9,711 bases of DNA from Planctomycetota bacterium (GCA_022563055.1 JADFOB010000023.1:1-9711), one strand, 5' to 3'. Positions 1 through 7,299 are shown, counted from the stretch's first letter. The notes: generated by a model from the letters alone, not told the origin. Made by a program: numbers and translations.

Positions 1-30
1 TCCGGTCCGCTGGCATAGAAGCGGACCGGA
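1..30. repeat. Perfect 10-bp inverted repeat (hairpin) at window edge
   Basis: TCCGGTCCGC at 1-10 and its exact reverse complement at 21-30 are separated by a 10-base loop. The stem is GC-rich and no T-run follows on the plus strand. It could be the terminator of a gene lying left of the window, or a REP-like palindrome. The left flank is missing, so the role cannot be settled. Confidence 0.55.
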
Positions 31-252
31 ACCTCGTGCCGGTCCCCCCCGATCCGGAGCGTTTCCTGGCCCCCTCACCCTTCAATGTTCACAATGAGGC
101 ACGCGGCGTGCCATCCCGACCGGTCGCCACGTTTCGCGCGCATAACAGATGTAACATCATTTTGAAACTGACGTTATGGGCACGCACCGCAGCCCCGCCC
201 CCAAGCGGGTTTCCGTCCGACCGGTGCAGGGTGTCCAGTTGGGTTCGATAAC

Positions 253-268
253 TGGGCTTATCAGCCCA
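253..268 (-). terminator. Weak hairpin downstream of the 291-1421 gene
   Basis: TGGGCT at 253-258 pairs with AGCCCA at 263-268 across a TATC loop, about 22 bases past the TGA stop of the minus-strand gene. There is no T-run on the minus strand after the stem, so this is at best a weak intrinsic terminator. The rest of 31-290 shows no supportable gene. Confidence 0.25.
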
Positions 269-290
269 ACGGAGGCAACGCATCGAGGAA

Positions 291-1421
291 TCAAGGGCGT
301 GCGGCGGGTGTCGACGTGGTGCTTTGGGCGGACTCGGGTTCGGGAGCGATGATGGGAATCGCGATTCCCAGCCGGAACACGCTGGTCTCGTCGTTGAATC
401 GCTCCGCACGCAGTGCTGCCACACGTTTGGCACACCACAGGCGTTCCGGGCCATTCGCGCTGGGTGGCATTGCGTCGTGCCAGTCGGAAAGGATTTGTGC
501 TTGGGTCAGCGTGATGGCCCGGAGTGCGTCGCCACGATGGGCGTCGTCCGTGAGCCACTCGTCGCGGAGGTCTTCCATCTGGACCAGCAGCGCAAGCGCA
601 GTCACCGCGGAACCACGTTTCGCGACAAGCCGACATCGAAGGAGCCGCGCAAACAGCGCGTAGGGCATGGAATGACGTTGCGGTTCGGAGAGGGCGTGGT
701 CGAGCACGGACAGGGCCGGTCCCACGTCCGCCTCGCCGCCTCGAAGACACGCGTGCCACAGCGTGGCAGCCGCCACGATCCGCGGATTCTCATCGTCGAG
801 CAACACGGATAGTTGCGAGGCACTGCGGCGAGCTCTGCGTGACGCTTCGGGACCGTCACCGGGCAGCAGGTAGGCTCGAAGGCCGGCCGCGAATGCGTTG
901 AGAGCGGTTAGTCGTCGCGTTTCATCGGTCCAATCCGCGGCGGGCGAATCGCTCGATTCTTTTTCACCCACCGCCGCGTCCATCGCCTTGCCCGCACGGT
1001 CCAGAAGCTCCGATGCGTGGTCGATGCTCCGTGTGAGCCTGGTCGGATCAGGTGGTTTAGCCTCGTGGCGAAGTCGCAGGAGTTTCCGGGAACAGGCCGG
1101 CTCGAGCTCGCGGGCAAGGATGAGGTTGGCCGCGGCCAAGAGAAGGTCGACGCGTGTGCGGGCGTTGGGCGCCTGCTCCGATCGATGAACCAGCTCACGA
1201 GCACGAGCCGCGAAGGAAGCGACAAAGGCATCATCGTCTTCATAATCCGGGATCGCCGCGAGCCGGAGTTGGGGCAAACCGGTTTCCCCCGGACGCAGCT
1301 CCGCCGTTTGATCCGGTGGTGACGCCTGATCGGCAAAGAAACCCAGGCAGGGAACGATCCCCGCGATCATCGGTACGATGACGCCAAGGAAGGCAACGCT
1401 CGTATTTCGACATCGCTGCAT
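291..1421 (-). CDS. Exported helical protein of unknown function
   Basis: This 376-residue ORF is not one I recognise. I chose the ATG at 1421; a GTG lies directly before it at 1424 and would add one residue. No strong Shine-Dalgarno sequence is visible before either. The N-terminus has positive residues (R3, R5) followed by a hydrophobic stretch at about residues 8-30, which reads as a Sec signal peptide or membrane anchor, with possible cleavage near A30. It has a C25 but no proper lipobox. The rest is rich in Ala, Leu, Arg and Glu and looks almost entirely alpha-helical, like a TPR-type or other solenoid, but I cannot define repeat units. The last 30 residues are Pro/Thr/Ser-rich and probably disordered. 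It lies on the same strand as secDF, about 230 bases downstream, with a GC hairpin between them, so co-transcription is uncertain. Length and a single long frame support it as a real gene; function is unknown. Confidence 0.72.
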   Translation of the reverse strand: MQRCRNTSVAFLGVIVPMIAGIVPCLGFFADQASPPDQTAELRPGETGLPQLRLAAIPDYEDDDAFVASFAARARELVHRSEQAPNARTRVDLLLAAANLILARELEPACSRKLLRLRHEAKPPDPTRLTRSIDHASELLDRAGKAMDAAVGEKESSDSPAADWTDETRRLTALNAFAAGLRAYLLPGDGPEASRRARRSASQLSVLLDDENPRIVAAATLWHACLRGGEADVGPALSVLDHALSEPQRHSMPYALFARLLRCRLVAKRGSAVTALALLVQMEDLRDEWLTDDAHRGDALRAITLTQAQILSDWHDAMPPSANGPERLWCAKRVAALRAERFNDETSVFRLGIAIPIIAPEPESAQSTTSTPAARP

Positions 1422-1611
1422 CACGGGCGTCCGTCACAAGATCTGGGACCGCAGTTTCGCCACGCAAGTTTATCGGAGTCTCGCCGGCATCGAAACCGCC
1501 GCGTGGCGAGTTTTCTTCCGGGTGGCGGGCGTCGGACCCGCGCGATGCGGTCCCGGCGCGCCGAACCCTCCCGTGACCGACGTGGAGCGCCGAGGCTTGT
1601 TCGCACTCCTA

Positions 1612-1633
1612 CGGCCGCCACGGGGGGCGGCCG
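1612..1633 (-). terminator. GC-rich hairpin after secDF
   Basis: CGGCCGCC at 1612-1619 and GGCGGCCG at 1626-1633 form a perfect 8-bp stem with a 6-base loop, starting 19 bases past the secDF TAG stop at 1653-1655. The minus-strand sequence after the stem has no U-tract, so it is either a non-canonical terminator or a 3'-end stabilising hairpin. It separates secDF from the hypothetical gene on the same strand. Nothing else is supported in 1422-1652. Confidence 0.4.
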
Positions 1634-1652
1634 CTACTTCTTGGGCGGCCCG

Positions 1653-4600
1653 CTACGCTCCGACCGGTTGTCCCGCGCCGAGTCCACCCCTTGAACGGAT
1701 CAGTGCGCCGATGCACGCGATGGCGATCAAGGCTGAGATCACCAGCTCAACCGTCTGATCCTCGAACGCCAGGTGCGTGATGCCGATGAGCGCCAGCGCG
1801 ACGATTACCGTCACGACGTTGCGCAGAAGCTGTGGACGATACAACAGCGGCGTCGCGATCCCGATGGAGCTGTAGGTTCCAACGATCACACCGATCATCA
1901 GCGCGAAGCTGAATCCGTGGAGGCCCGCACCGCCAAAGATGTATAGGATGACCACCGCGAGGAACGTCGTGATCGACGTCAGCAACGTGCGCGACAGTGT
2001 CTGGTTGATGCTGTTGTTGATCATTCCCGCCGAGAGCTTACCAATTCTTCCGCGGTTCTCGCGGATCCGGTCGAACACCACAATCGTGTCGTTGAGGCTA
2101 TACCCGATGACCGTCAGGATCGCGGCGATCATCGGCAGGTCGACCCGGAACGCGTCGATCAGCAGCGCGTCTCCGAGGAACGTCCCGGCTACAAAGCGGC
2201 TCATCGCGACCAAGCCCAATGTGATGGAAACGTCGTGAACCAGCGCGACGATCGCCGCAAGCCCATACTCTTTTGTACCGAAACGTAGCGACAGGTAGAC
2301 GACAATGGCAGCGAGCGCAAGAATGATGGAAAAGACCGCCTCGTACCTCGCCTGCCCCGCGACTTGGGGGGCAAATTGGATTACCTTGGAGAGCGATTTC
2401 TCACTGCTCAGCGCCGCGTTGACCTGTTCCGCGTGGGGTTTGGCGAGCGCATCCTTCCAGAGATCCTCGCCGACATCCTCGAACTGGACCGCCTCATCGA
2501 CAGCCAGGATAGCGAACCGCTTATAGCCCGTCGCCGCCGCGCCGTCGCCAAGCGGGAAGATGGCTGTCTCGCGGCTCCGGTAGTGGTCGGCGTCGACCTG
2601 TAGCACGATCTCGCGGAGCCTCCGCTCCAGTTCCGTGACGGTCACAGCCTCTTCGCTTTCGTCAAGGTCAACCTGGACCGCGACGCCGCCGCGGAATCGT
2701 CGCACGTCAAACGCCGCGTCGCCCCCGATGACGTCACGCAGGTATTTGTCGTTTACCTTGACGACGAAGAACGGCTCACGGAGGAATTCCTCGTCTTGGA
2801 CGGTCTTGAACTTGATCGCCTGTTGGACCACGAGCTGATCGCCCATCGTCGCCAGGATCGCCGCCTGGACCAGCCTGCGATTGGTCTCGATGGTGACGAC
2901 CTCGAACGACAGGCCTACGTCGTCGCTCGCCTCCAAGTCGGCCACCGTCTGTACGCGTGCGCTGCGCAGGCGAAGCGCCGCGTCCTCTGTTTCGTCAGCG
3001 GCTCGCTGCACGGCCTGAGAGAAGCTCTCGAGGGTCAACGCTCCAGGTTTGCTCTCGAACTCCGCCGTACGATCGTCCACGGTGCGAACTCCGTCGCGCT
3101 CCAGATCATCTTCCAGTGTTTTCTGCATCAGCACGCCGAGCTCGTCACCCGTGAGGCTCCCGTCCACGGAGGTCAGAGCGAAATGACGCGGCGTGGAACC
3201 CAGAGCCGCTTGCGCGGTCCGAAGACCTTCCGCCGCGTCTTCGAGCCAATCGACCACCGATCGTTCGCTTCCCGCGCCATCTCCGGTCACGAGGTGCGTC
3301 ACCTCTTCATCCGTCAGTTCGATCCCCGGTTTCAGATCGATCTGGACACCCGTTCCGCCCAGGAACTCAATGTCGTACACAGCTTCCTTGTTGAGGGTGC
3401 TCATCCCCACGAACACCCCCGCGCCCAGTACGACCGCCACGATGGAGAACGGCCAGAACTTGGCCCTCATGCCCAACCAGTCAATGTTCGGCACACCGAT
3501 CATCGAGCGCATCGACAGATCCTTGAGCCAGCCTTTGAAAATCAGCGTGTTGAAGGCCAGACGCGTGACGAACAGCGATGTGAACAGGCTCGAGACGATG
3601 CCGATACCCAGCGTGATGGCGAATCCCTTGACCTCTTCGCTGCCGACGAAACCGAGGATGATGCAGGTCAGCAGTGTCGTCAGGTTGGCATCCATGATGG
3701 TTGAGAACGCCTTGTCATAACCGGCGTTCAACGCCTTCTTGAAGACCACGCCCCGGGCGCGCTCTTCGCGGATCCGCTCAAAGATCAGGACGTTGGCGTC
3801 GATGGCCATGCCGACTGTCAGGATCAAACCCGCGATGCCCGGAAGCGTGAAGGTGGCTTGCAACAGCGCCATCACTGCGAGCACAAACAGCAGGTTCATC
3901 GCCAGCGCCAGGTTGGCCATCCCCCCGGCGGCGATCCCATAGTAGAAGAGCACGAAGACCCCCACGGCGATCGCCGCCCAGGCGGCGGCGGTGATACCCT
4001 TCCGCCGGTTCGTCTCCCCCAAGCTCGGGCCGATGGTCTTCTCCATCAGCGGTTCCTCTTTCACCCGGGCAGGGAGGGAACCCGCATCAAGGGTCCGGAC
4101 AAGGTTCTGAACCCGCTCCAGCGTGAAACTGCCGCTGATCTGACAGCGCTCGGTGATCCGCTCGTTGATCGTGGCGTAGGACATGGCCGCGTTGTCGAGC
4201 ATGATGCACAGTTCTTTTTTGATGTTCGCACCGGTCAGCTCCCCGAAGAGTTGCCCGCCACGCGGGTCCAACGCGAAGCTCACGAGGTTCTCGCCGGTGA
4301 GGGGATCGCGATCGGGGTAGGCCGCCTTGAGCTTCCACTTTCGATCGGCCGTGCTGCGGAGCATCTTGTTCCGCGGCGACTCGTGAGCAAGCACGTAGTA
4401 TTGCCCGGCGTACTCCTCGATGATCGGCGATCCGGGATCATCCTTACGCCGCTCGAGTTCCTCGAGGCTCGAAGCGCGGCAGAACTTCAGCGGATCCTCG
4501 ATGCGGAACCAGGCGTAGCGATCACCCGGTTGCGGTCGGGGACCGCGCTTCGCCAGGGTGTCGCTGTACCGGCTGATTGCGGCAGAGCCCACGATCTTGG

Positions 4601-5471
4601 GATCCAACAGGTTGGACGGCGAACTGGCGTCGCGCTCCGCCAGAATCCGAAACTCGAGCACGCCCGCACCCTTGATTCGGCGCTTGAGGTCCGAAGGATC
4701 CTCGAGATCGGCCTTATCCGAGGCCCATGCGTCATAGGCTTCCACTGCCCGCGTGATCTGCTTGCCGTCTGGATCCGCCATCGAACCGGCGTCGAAGGAC
4801 GGAAACTCGCCGATTAGCTTCTCGAGCTCCGCCGCTCGCTTGTCGCCCGGTCCCAGCGCCAGAACATCCAGCAAGCGGTTGATCCGGAGGTTCGTAGCCA
4901 ACAGGTTCGCCATGGCCTCCTCGTAGGCGTCGGATGCCGCGTCGATCCCTTCGCCTTCCTCGCTGGACTCCGCGGCTGTGTGCTTGTCGTAGGCCTTCTT
5001 AAGGCTATCGAGCAACGCAACTCGCTCGGATACACCGCGTACCAACGCCGCCAGCGTCGCGTCGCGCCGCTCGGGATCCGTGTGCAACGCCTCCTCGACA
5101 TCAAACCGCTTGAGGTTTTTGGCAGCTAATGTGTCAAGGGCCGCCTCTTTGGCGTCGCGCCGCTCCAGCGCTTTGCGGGGCGGGCGCGGCATGCGGACCT
5201 CGAGGCGCGTGTTTCCCACCGGACGCCATTCCAGGTTCAACTGTCCTTTCGGATCCACACGATCCTTGAGAACCTCCATAACCTTCGTCGCCAGGCCACT
5301 CTGCTGGGATCGATCGAGTCCGGTCGTATCGATTTCCAGCAGCAGGCTTGTGCCGCCCACCAGGTCGATTCCGCCCTTGAGAGTCTTGCGGGGGTCCCGC
5401 AAAGTAAAAAGTGAAAGGACGACCAGCCCAATCACCAACAGCCATTTCATCAGACGATTCGGATCACTCAT
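1653..5471 (-). CDS. secDF: Protein translocase subunit SecDF (SecD-SecF fusion)
   Basis: SecDF is an RND-family inner-membrane protein that uses the proton motive force to help pull Sec substrates out of the SecYEG channel. The chain has 1272 residues. SecD half: TM1 at about 9-24, the P1 head motif GGIDLVGGTSLLLEID near 33-48, a helical insert (about 100-260), the P1 base (about 263-460), and five more helices from about 493 to 640 including GMAIDANVLIFERIREE with D558. SecF half: TM at about 673-690, YDIEFLGGTGVQIDL near 699-713, a very long periplasmic loop to about 1043, then helices including GYSLNDTIVVFDRIREN with D1128, and R1161 in NQTLSRTLLTS. D558, D1128 and R1161 fit the proton-path residues D340, D637 and R671 known from Thermus SecDF. 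Two extra hydrophobic helices (about 1216-1234, 1240-1258) follow the usual SecF end. The ATG at 5471 is supported by GGAGA at 5478-5482. No yajC is seen beside it. The fusion is intact, with no frameshift. Confidence 0.97.
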   Translation of the reverse strand: MSDPNRLMKWLLVIGLVVLSLFTLRDPRKTLKGGIDLVGGTSLLLEIDTTGLDRSQQSGLATKVMEVLKDRVDPKGQLNLEWRPVGNTRLEVRMPRPPRKALERRDAKEAALDTLAAKNLKRFDVEEALHTDPERRDATLAALVRGVSERVALLDSLKKAYDKHTAAESSEEGEGIDAASDAYEEAMANLLATNLRINRLLDVLALGPGDKRAAELEKLIGEFPSFDAGSMADPDGKQITRAVEAYDAWASDKADLEDPSDLKRRIKGAGVLEFRILAERDASSPSNLLDPKIVGSAAISRYSDTLAKRGPRPQPGDRYAWFRIEDPLKFCRASSLEELERRKDDPGSPIIEEYAGQYYVLAHESPRNKMLRSTADRKWKLKAAYPDRDPLTGENLVSFALDPRGGQLFGELTGANIKKELCIMLDNAAMSYATINERITERCQISGSFTLERVQNLVRTLDAGSLPARVKEEPLMEKTIGPSLGETNRRKGITAAAWAAIAVGVFVLFYYGIAAGGMANLALAMNLLFVLAVMALLQATFTLPGIAGLILTVGMAIDANVLIFERIREERARGVVFKKALNAGYDKAFSTIMDANLTTLLTCIILGFVGSEEVKGFAITLGIGIVSSLFTSLFVTRLAFNTLIFKGWLKDLSMRSMIGVPNIDWLGMRAKFWPFSIVAVVLGAGVFVGMSTLNKEAVYDIEFLGGTGVQIDLKPGIELTDEEVTHLVTGDGAGSERSVVDWLEDAAEGLRTAQAALGSTPRHFALTSVDGSLTGDELGVLMQKTLEDDLERDGVRTVDDRTAEFESKPGALTLESFSQAVQRAADETEDAALRLRSARVQTVADLEASDDVGLSFEVVTIETNRRLVQAAILATMGDQLVVQQAIKFKTVQDEEFLREPFFVVKVNDKYLRDVIGGDAAFDVRRFRGGVAVQVDLDESEEAVTVTELERRLREIVLQVDADHYRSRETAIFPLGDGAAATGYKRFAILAVDEAVQFEDVGEDLWKDALAKPHAEQVNAALSSEKSLSKVIQFAPQVAGQARYEAVFSIILALAAIVVYLSLRFGTKEYGLAAIVALVHDVSITLGLVAMSRFVAGTFLGDALLIDAFRVDLPMIAAILTVIGYSLNDTIVVFDRIRENRGRIGKLSAGMINNSINQTLSRTLLTSITTFLAVVILYIFGGAGLHGFSFALMIGVIVGTYSSIGIATPLLYRPQLLRNVVTVIVALALIGITHLAFEDQTVELVISALIAIACIGALIRSRGGLGAGQPVGA

Positions 5472-5477
5472 CGACTA

Positions 5478-5482
5478 TCTCC
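5478..5482 (-). promoter_or_regulatory. Ribosome binding site of secDF
   Basis: On the minus strand GGAGA lies six bases before the ATG at 5471. It favours this start over the in-frame methionine at residue 8. Confidence 0.7.
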
Positions 5483-5586
5483 ATCACCGACCGCTCCATG
5501 GGCCGGTGTCAGTGCCAGGGTTCCCACCGCGCATAGCAACAGGTTTTCAACAGTAGCGGATTTCAAGAATAACGGCGCGAGAGATT

Positions 5587-5609
5587 TAGTCCGGATGTCG
5601 ACCGGACTA
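5587..5609 (-). terminator. 8-bp perfect hairpin in the secDF upstream region
   Basis: TAGTCCGG at 5587-5594 and CCGGACTA at 5602-5609 are exact reverse complements around a 7-base loop. On the minus strand the stem begins with the TAG stop of the weak ORF 5607-6029 and is followed by AAATCTCTC, not a U-tract. It lies about 115 bases before the secDF start and could be a terminator, an attenuator or an operator-like dyad. Confidence 0.35.
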
Positions 5610-6029
5610 CGGAAGGTGTAAGGGTGGTGCGTGCGATCGGATCAGGGAAGCGACAACGGCCAGAGAAGTCGTCACGCAGCGAGACTCTCTAAGAACCCGC
5701 GTCGCGCGATCCATCACGGGCGTAGGTTGGGACACGCGCGTTATCAGTGCTTTACCCACCCGCACGACGGGTTTACAGAGTGAGAGGCTCCATGTGGTGC
5801 GCTCCACATTTTGGAGCGGCACCGCCGGTGGCTCAAGACCCCGATCCGACGGCGATCCGTCCGGTTCTTCCTGGTCTTCACCCGGTAGTTGCTCTTCGGA
5901 TATGCCCTCCGCAACAGTCTCGCCGGCGCAAGCAGTAGCGCGCAGTTCGATTAGTGCCACACTGGATATCCGTCCGAAGACGGTCGGTGCGAAGCACACG
6001 ATCAGGATCAGGCAAGCCCTTCGACTCAT
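5607..6029 (-). CDS. Possible small secreted protein, weakly supported
   Basis: From the ATG at 6029 this frame encodes 140 residues. The frame stays open upstream to 6140, but that extension looks non-coding. The N-terminus MSRRACLILIVCFAPTVFG has two Arg and then a hydrophobic run, as in a signal peptide, and is followed by an acidic Glu/Asp/Pro-rich stretch (about residues 43-65). The C-terminal half is Arg/Val/Leu-rich with no recognisable motif. No Shine-Dalgarno sequence precedes the ATG, but a perfect TATAAT ends 10 bases upstream, which would give a leaderless or nearly leaderless mRNA. The stop codon sits in a perfect hairpin. Against it, the frame also contains strong palindromes (5797-5822) and no family is recognised. 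It is not YajC-like. It may be non-coding. Confidence 0.28.
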   Translation of the reverse strand: MSRRACLILIVCFAPTVFGRISSVALIELRATACAGETVAEGISEEQLPGEDQEEPDGSPSDRGLEPPAVPLQNVERTTWSLSLCKPVVRVGKALITRVSQPTPVMDRATRVLRESRCVTTSLAVVASLIRSHAPPLHLP

Positions 6030-6039
6030 GGTGGTTCGG

Positions 6040-6067
6040 ATTATAGCGCTGTGGCCCCCGACAGCAA
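6040..6067 (-). promoter_or_regulatory. Candidate sigma-70 promoter, minus strand
   Basis: The minus strand reads TATAAT at 6045-6040, with a weak TTGCTG -35 candidate at 6067-6062 (16-base spacer). The -10 is perfect and the -35 matches consensus at only three positions. It points at the weak ORF 5607-6029 and secDF. Confidence 0.35.
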
Positions 6068-6175
6068 CAGCGCGCTGGGTACGTCCACCGTTTTGGCCTG
6101 TGAATCTTCTCGACCGCGGGTCCGGACAGTTGATCGTCACAGGCTCGGTAATGTGCCAACCGGCGCTTAGAGTCC

Positions 6176-6214
6176 GATAACATCAATTATCAGTGCGCAG
6201 AACAATCGAATTGT
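6176..6214. repeat. Two small dyads in the divergent AT-rich spacer
   Basis: GATAA at 6176-6180 pairs with TTATC at 6187-6191, and ACAAT at 6202-6206 pairs with ATTGT at 6210-6214. Both lie in the AT-rich stretch between the minus-strand promoter candidate and the 6315 gene, and could be operator half-sites. The stems are short, so chance is possible. Confidence 0.25.
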
Positions 6215-6265
6215 AGAAAACCGTCGGGATCGCAAGAAATCCATGGATTTAGGGCTGGTACCACC

Positions 6266-6271
6266 TATAAT
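6266..6271 (+). promoter_or_regulatory. -10 box upstream of the DUF2617-like gene
   Basis: A perfect TATAAT lies 43 bases before the GTG at 6315. The -35 region (TGGATT at 6244-6249, 16-base spacer) is poor. A start site near 6278 would place the ATG at 6243 outside the mRNA and so supports the internal start. Confidence 0.4.
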
Positions 6272-6305
6272 TCGAGTACGTGGTTTTTTGTGTATTGGTA
6301 CAGCC

Positions 6306-6312
6306 GAGGTGA
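6306..6312 (+). promoter_or_regulatory. Ribosome binding site deciding the GTG start at 6315
   Basis: GAGGTGA matches the anti-Shine-Dalgarno sequence over seven bases. Its GAGG core ends five bases before the GTG at 6315. The upstream in-frame ATG at 6243 has no such site. Confidence 0.5.
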
Positions 6313-6314
6313 AC

Positions 6315-6884
6315 GTGGAGCGAGGACAAACCCAACAACGCGTCGAGGACTTGCAGTTCTTCCTGTATCAGCGAGCCGTGCACCCCGAACTCTTCCACAT
6401 CAACCGTGTGAAGCGGATTTCCCAAGCCAGATATCAGGCGGAAATCTGGGTCACGGGGCTCGCCCATGTGGTCACGGTTCAGTGCGGGGACCAGATCCTG
6501 ACCGAGATCATCACGGAGGAGAACGAGCTTCTTCCCAAGGCGGGCTTGGCGACGTCCTTTCGCTTCCGTGGCGAACGTGACCACGCCCAGTCCTTTGGCG
6601 GAGGGCTGAAATACATTCTCTCGACCCAGGTCGAGCGGATGACGCCCCAGCTCTTTCCCACCAATCACCGCGACTACGTGCACTATGCCCAGGATCGCGG
6701 GATGTTTGTCCCCTTTGACGAGTGGACGCATGACGGGCTCGCGCCCTTCACGTTCGTGGACTTTGACGCCCGCGATCACGAGTTTCACGTCCACGCGTAC
6801 CATGCGTTCCCCGAGGATCTCACGCTCCTCAAGACCCAGTCCATCTTCGAGATCGGCGCACGCCGCACATCGGCAGAGTGGTAG
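6315..6884 (+). CDS. DUF2617-like conserved protein of unknown function
   Basis: From the GTG at 6315 this gene encodes 189 residues with no signal peptide or membrane segment, so it is probably cytoplasmic. The N-terminal pattern EDLQFFLYQRAVHPELF (residues 11-27) and the C-terminal AFPEDLTLLKTQSIFEI (164-180) resemble, from memory, the DUF2617 family, whose members are of similar length and biochemically uncharacterised. The middle has TGLAHVVTVQCG and ITEENELLP, then a His/Asp/Phe-rich part. A longer frame opens at an ATG at 6243, but I prefer 6315: codon usage becomes gene-like only from about 6309, a good GAGGTGA site precedes the GTG, and a TATAAT lies inside the extension. The next gene starts 460 bases on, so it is probably monocistronic. 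That it is a real gene is near certain; the family assignment is moderate. Confidence 0.85.
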   Translation: MERGQTQQRVEDLQFFLYQRAVHPELFHINRVKRISQARYQAEIWVTGLAHVVTVQCGDQILTEIITEENELLPKAGLATSFRFRGERDHAQSFGGGLKYILSTQVERMTPQLFPTNHRDYVHYAQDRGMFVPFDEWTHDGLAPFTFVDFDARDHEFHVHAYHAFPEDLTLLKTQSIFEIGARRTSAEW

Positions 6885-7080
6885 TCATCGTCTACGCAGC
6901 ACGGCTTTAACAAGAAAGTGTCTGCTGCCCCGTTTCTTCCGCGCGGAGCGGTAGGGTAGGTTTTGACTACGCCGGTGTTGTCGGTCGTTGGAGAGCAGGG
7001 TTCACTTCCGCCACCTCAACACCCGATGAATCAGCAAAGGGTCCGTGTGGCACGGCGACCCTCCGCTGTGCGCGGTAGAC

Positions 7081-7126
7081 GCCCAGCCGAGAGCGGCTGG
7101 GCTACACCGAGAGCGGGTGGGCGACA
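7081..7126. repeat. Hairpin plus tandem 20-bp repeat
   Basis: GCCCAGCCG at 7081-7089 and CGGCTGGGC at 7094-7102 form a perfect 9-bp stem with loop AGAG. The unit CCGAGAGCGGCTGGGCTACA (7087-7106) is followed directly by a second copy (7107-7126) that differs at two positions, C to G and T to G. The first change breaks the stem in copy two. This looks like a dispersed intergenic palindromic (REP-like) element. Confidence 0.6.
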
Positions 7127-7250
7127 CGGGATCAGCCAACTCGTCGGAACAAGCATGACAGAGCACCAGCTTGGTTCTTGCGGGTTGTGAGAAGCCTCAT
7201 CGGCAAGGCAAACCTCCTGGCGGGTCGTCTTGTCTGATACGAGTGACAAT

Positions 7251-7286
7251 AGGAGCCTCGCCCCTCCAGTCGGAGCTGGCGCTACA
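7251..7286. repeat. Imperfect hairpin element ending in GCTACA
   Basis: CTCC (7264-7267) pairs with GGAG (7272-7275), and GCC (7260-7262) pairs with GGC (7278-7280), with small bulges; AGC/GCT pairing extends the stem. The end, GGCGCTACA, recalls GGGCTACA in the 7081-7126 element, so both may belong to repeat families of this genome. Only one copy is visible here. Confidence 0.35.
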
Positions 7287-7299
7287 GGTACGATCCTCG

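Larger units (their letters stand above)
5472..6028. other. Spacer upstream of secDF with several hairpins
   Basis: No confident gene lies here; a weak minus-strand ORF is listed separately. Perfect short stems occur at 5587-5609 (8 bp), 5758-5772 (5 bp) and 5797-5822 (10 bp with one bulged G). The secDF promoter presumably lies in 5483-5700 on the minus strand, but I see no box pair good enough to call. Confidence 0.5.

Noticed and set aside
157..759. Minus-strand frame of 200 codons overlapping the left-hand hypothetical gene
   Set aside because: The product is extremely Arg/Pro/Thr-rich and out of frame with the longer 291-1421 gene, which has a signal peptide and balanced composition.
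2796..3704. Plus-strand frame of 302 codons
   Set aside because: It lies wholly antisense within secDF; the product is His/Arg/Gln-rich, a typical shadow of a GC-rich gene.
3858..4817. Plus-strand frame of 319 codons
   Set aside because: It is also antisense to conserved SecD sequence, which fully explains the DNA; no motif or ribosome site supports it.
5797..5822. tRNA-like or terminator structure
   Set aside because: The stem is strong (10 bp with one bulge), but there is no cloverleaf, anticodon arm or U-tract on either strand.
5607..6029. YajC gene, the usual SecD neighbour
   Set aside because: The frame lacks the compact single-helix plus beta-rich layout of YajC and its conserved residues; the hydrophobic stretch looks like a cleavable signal.
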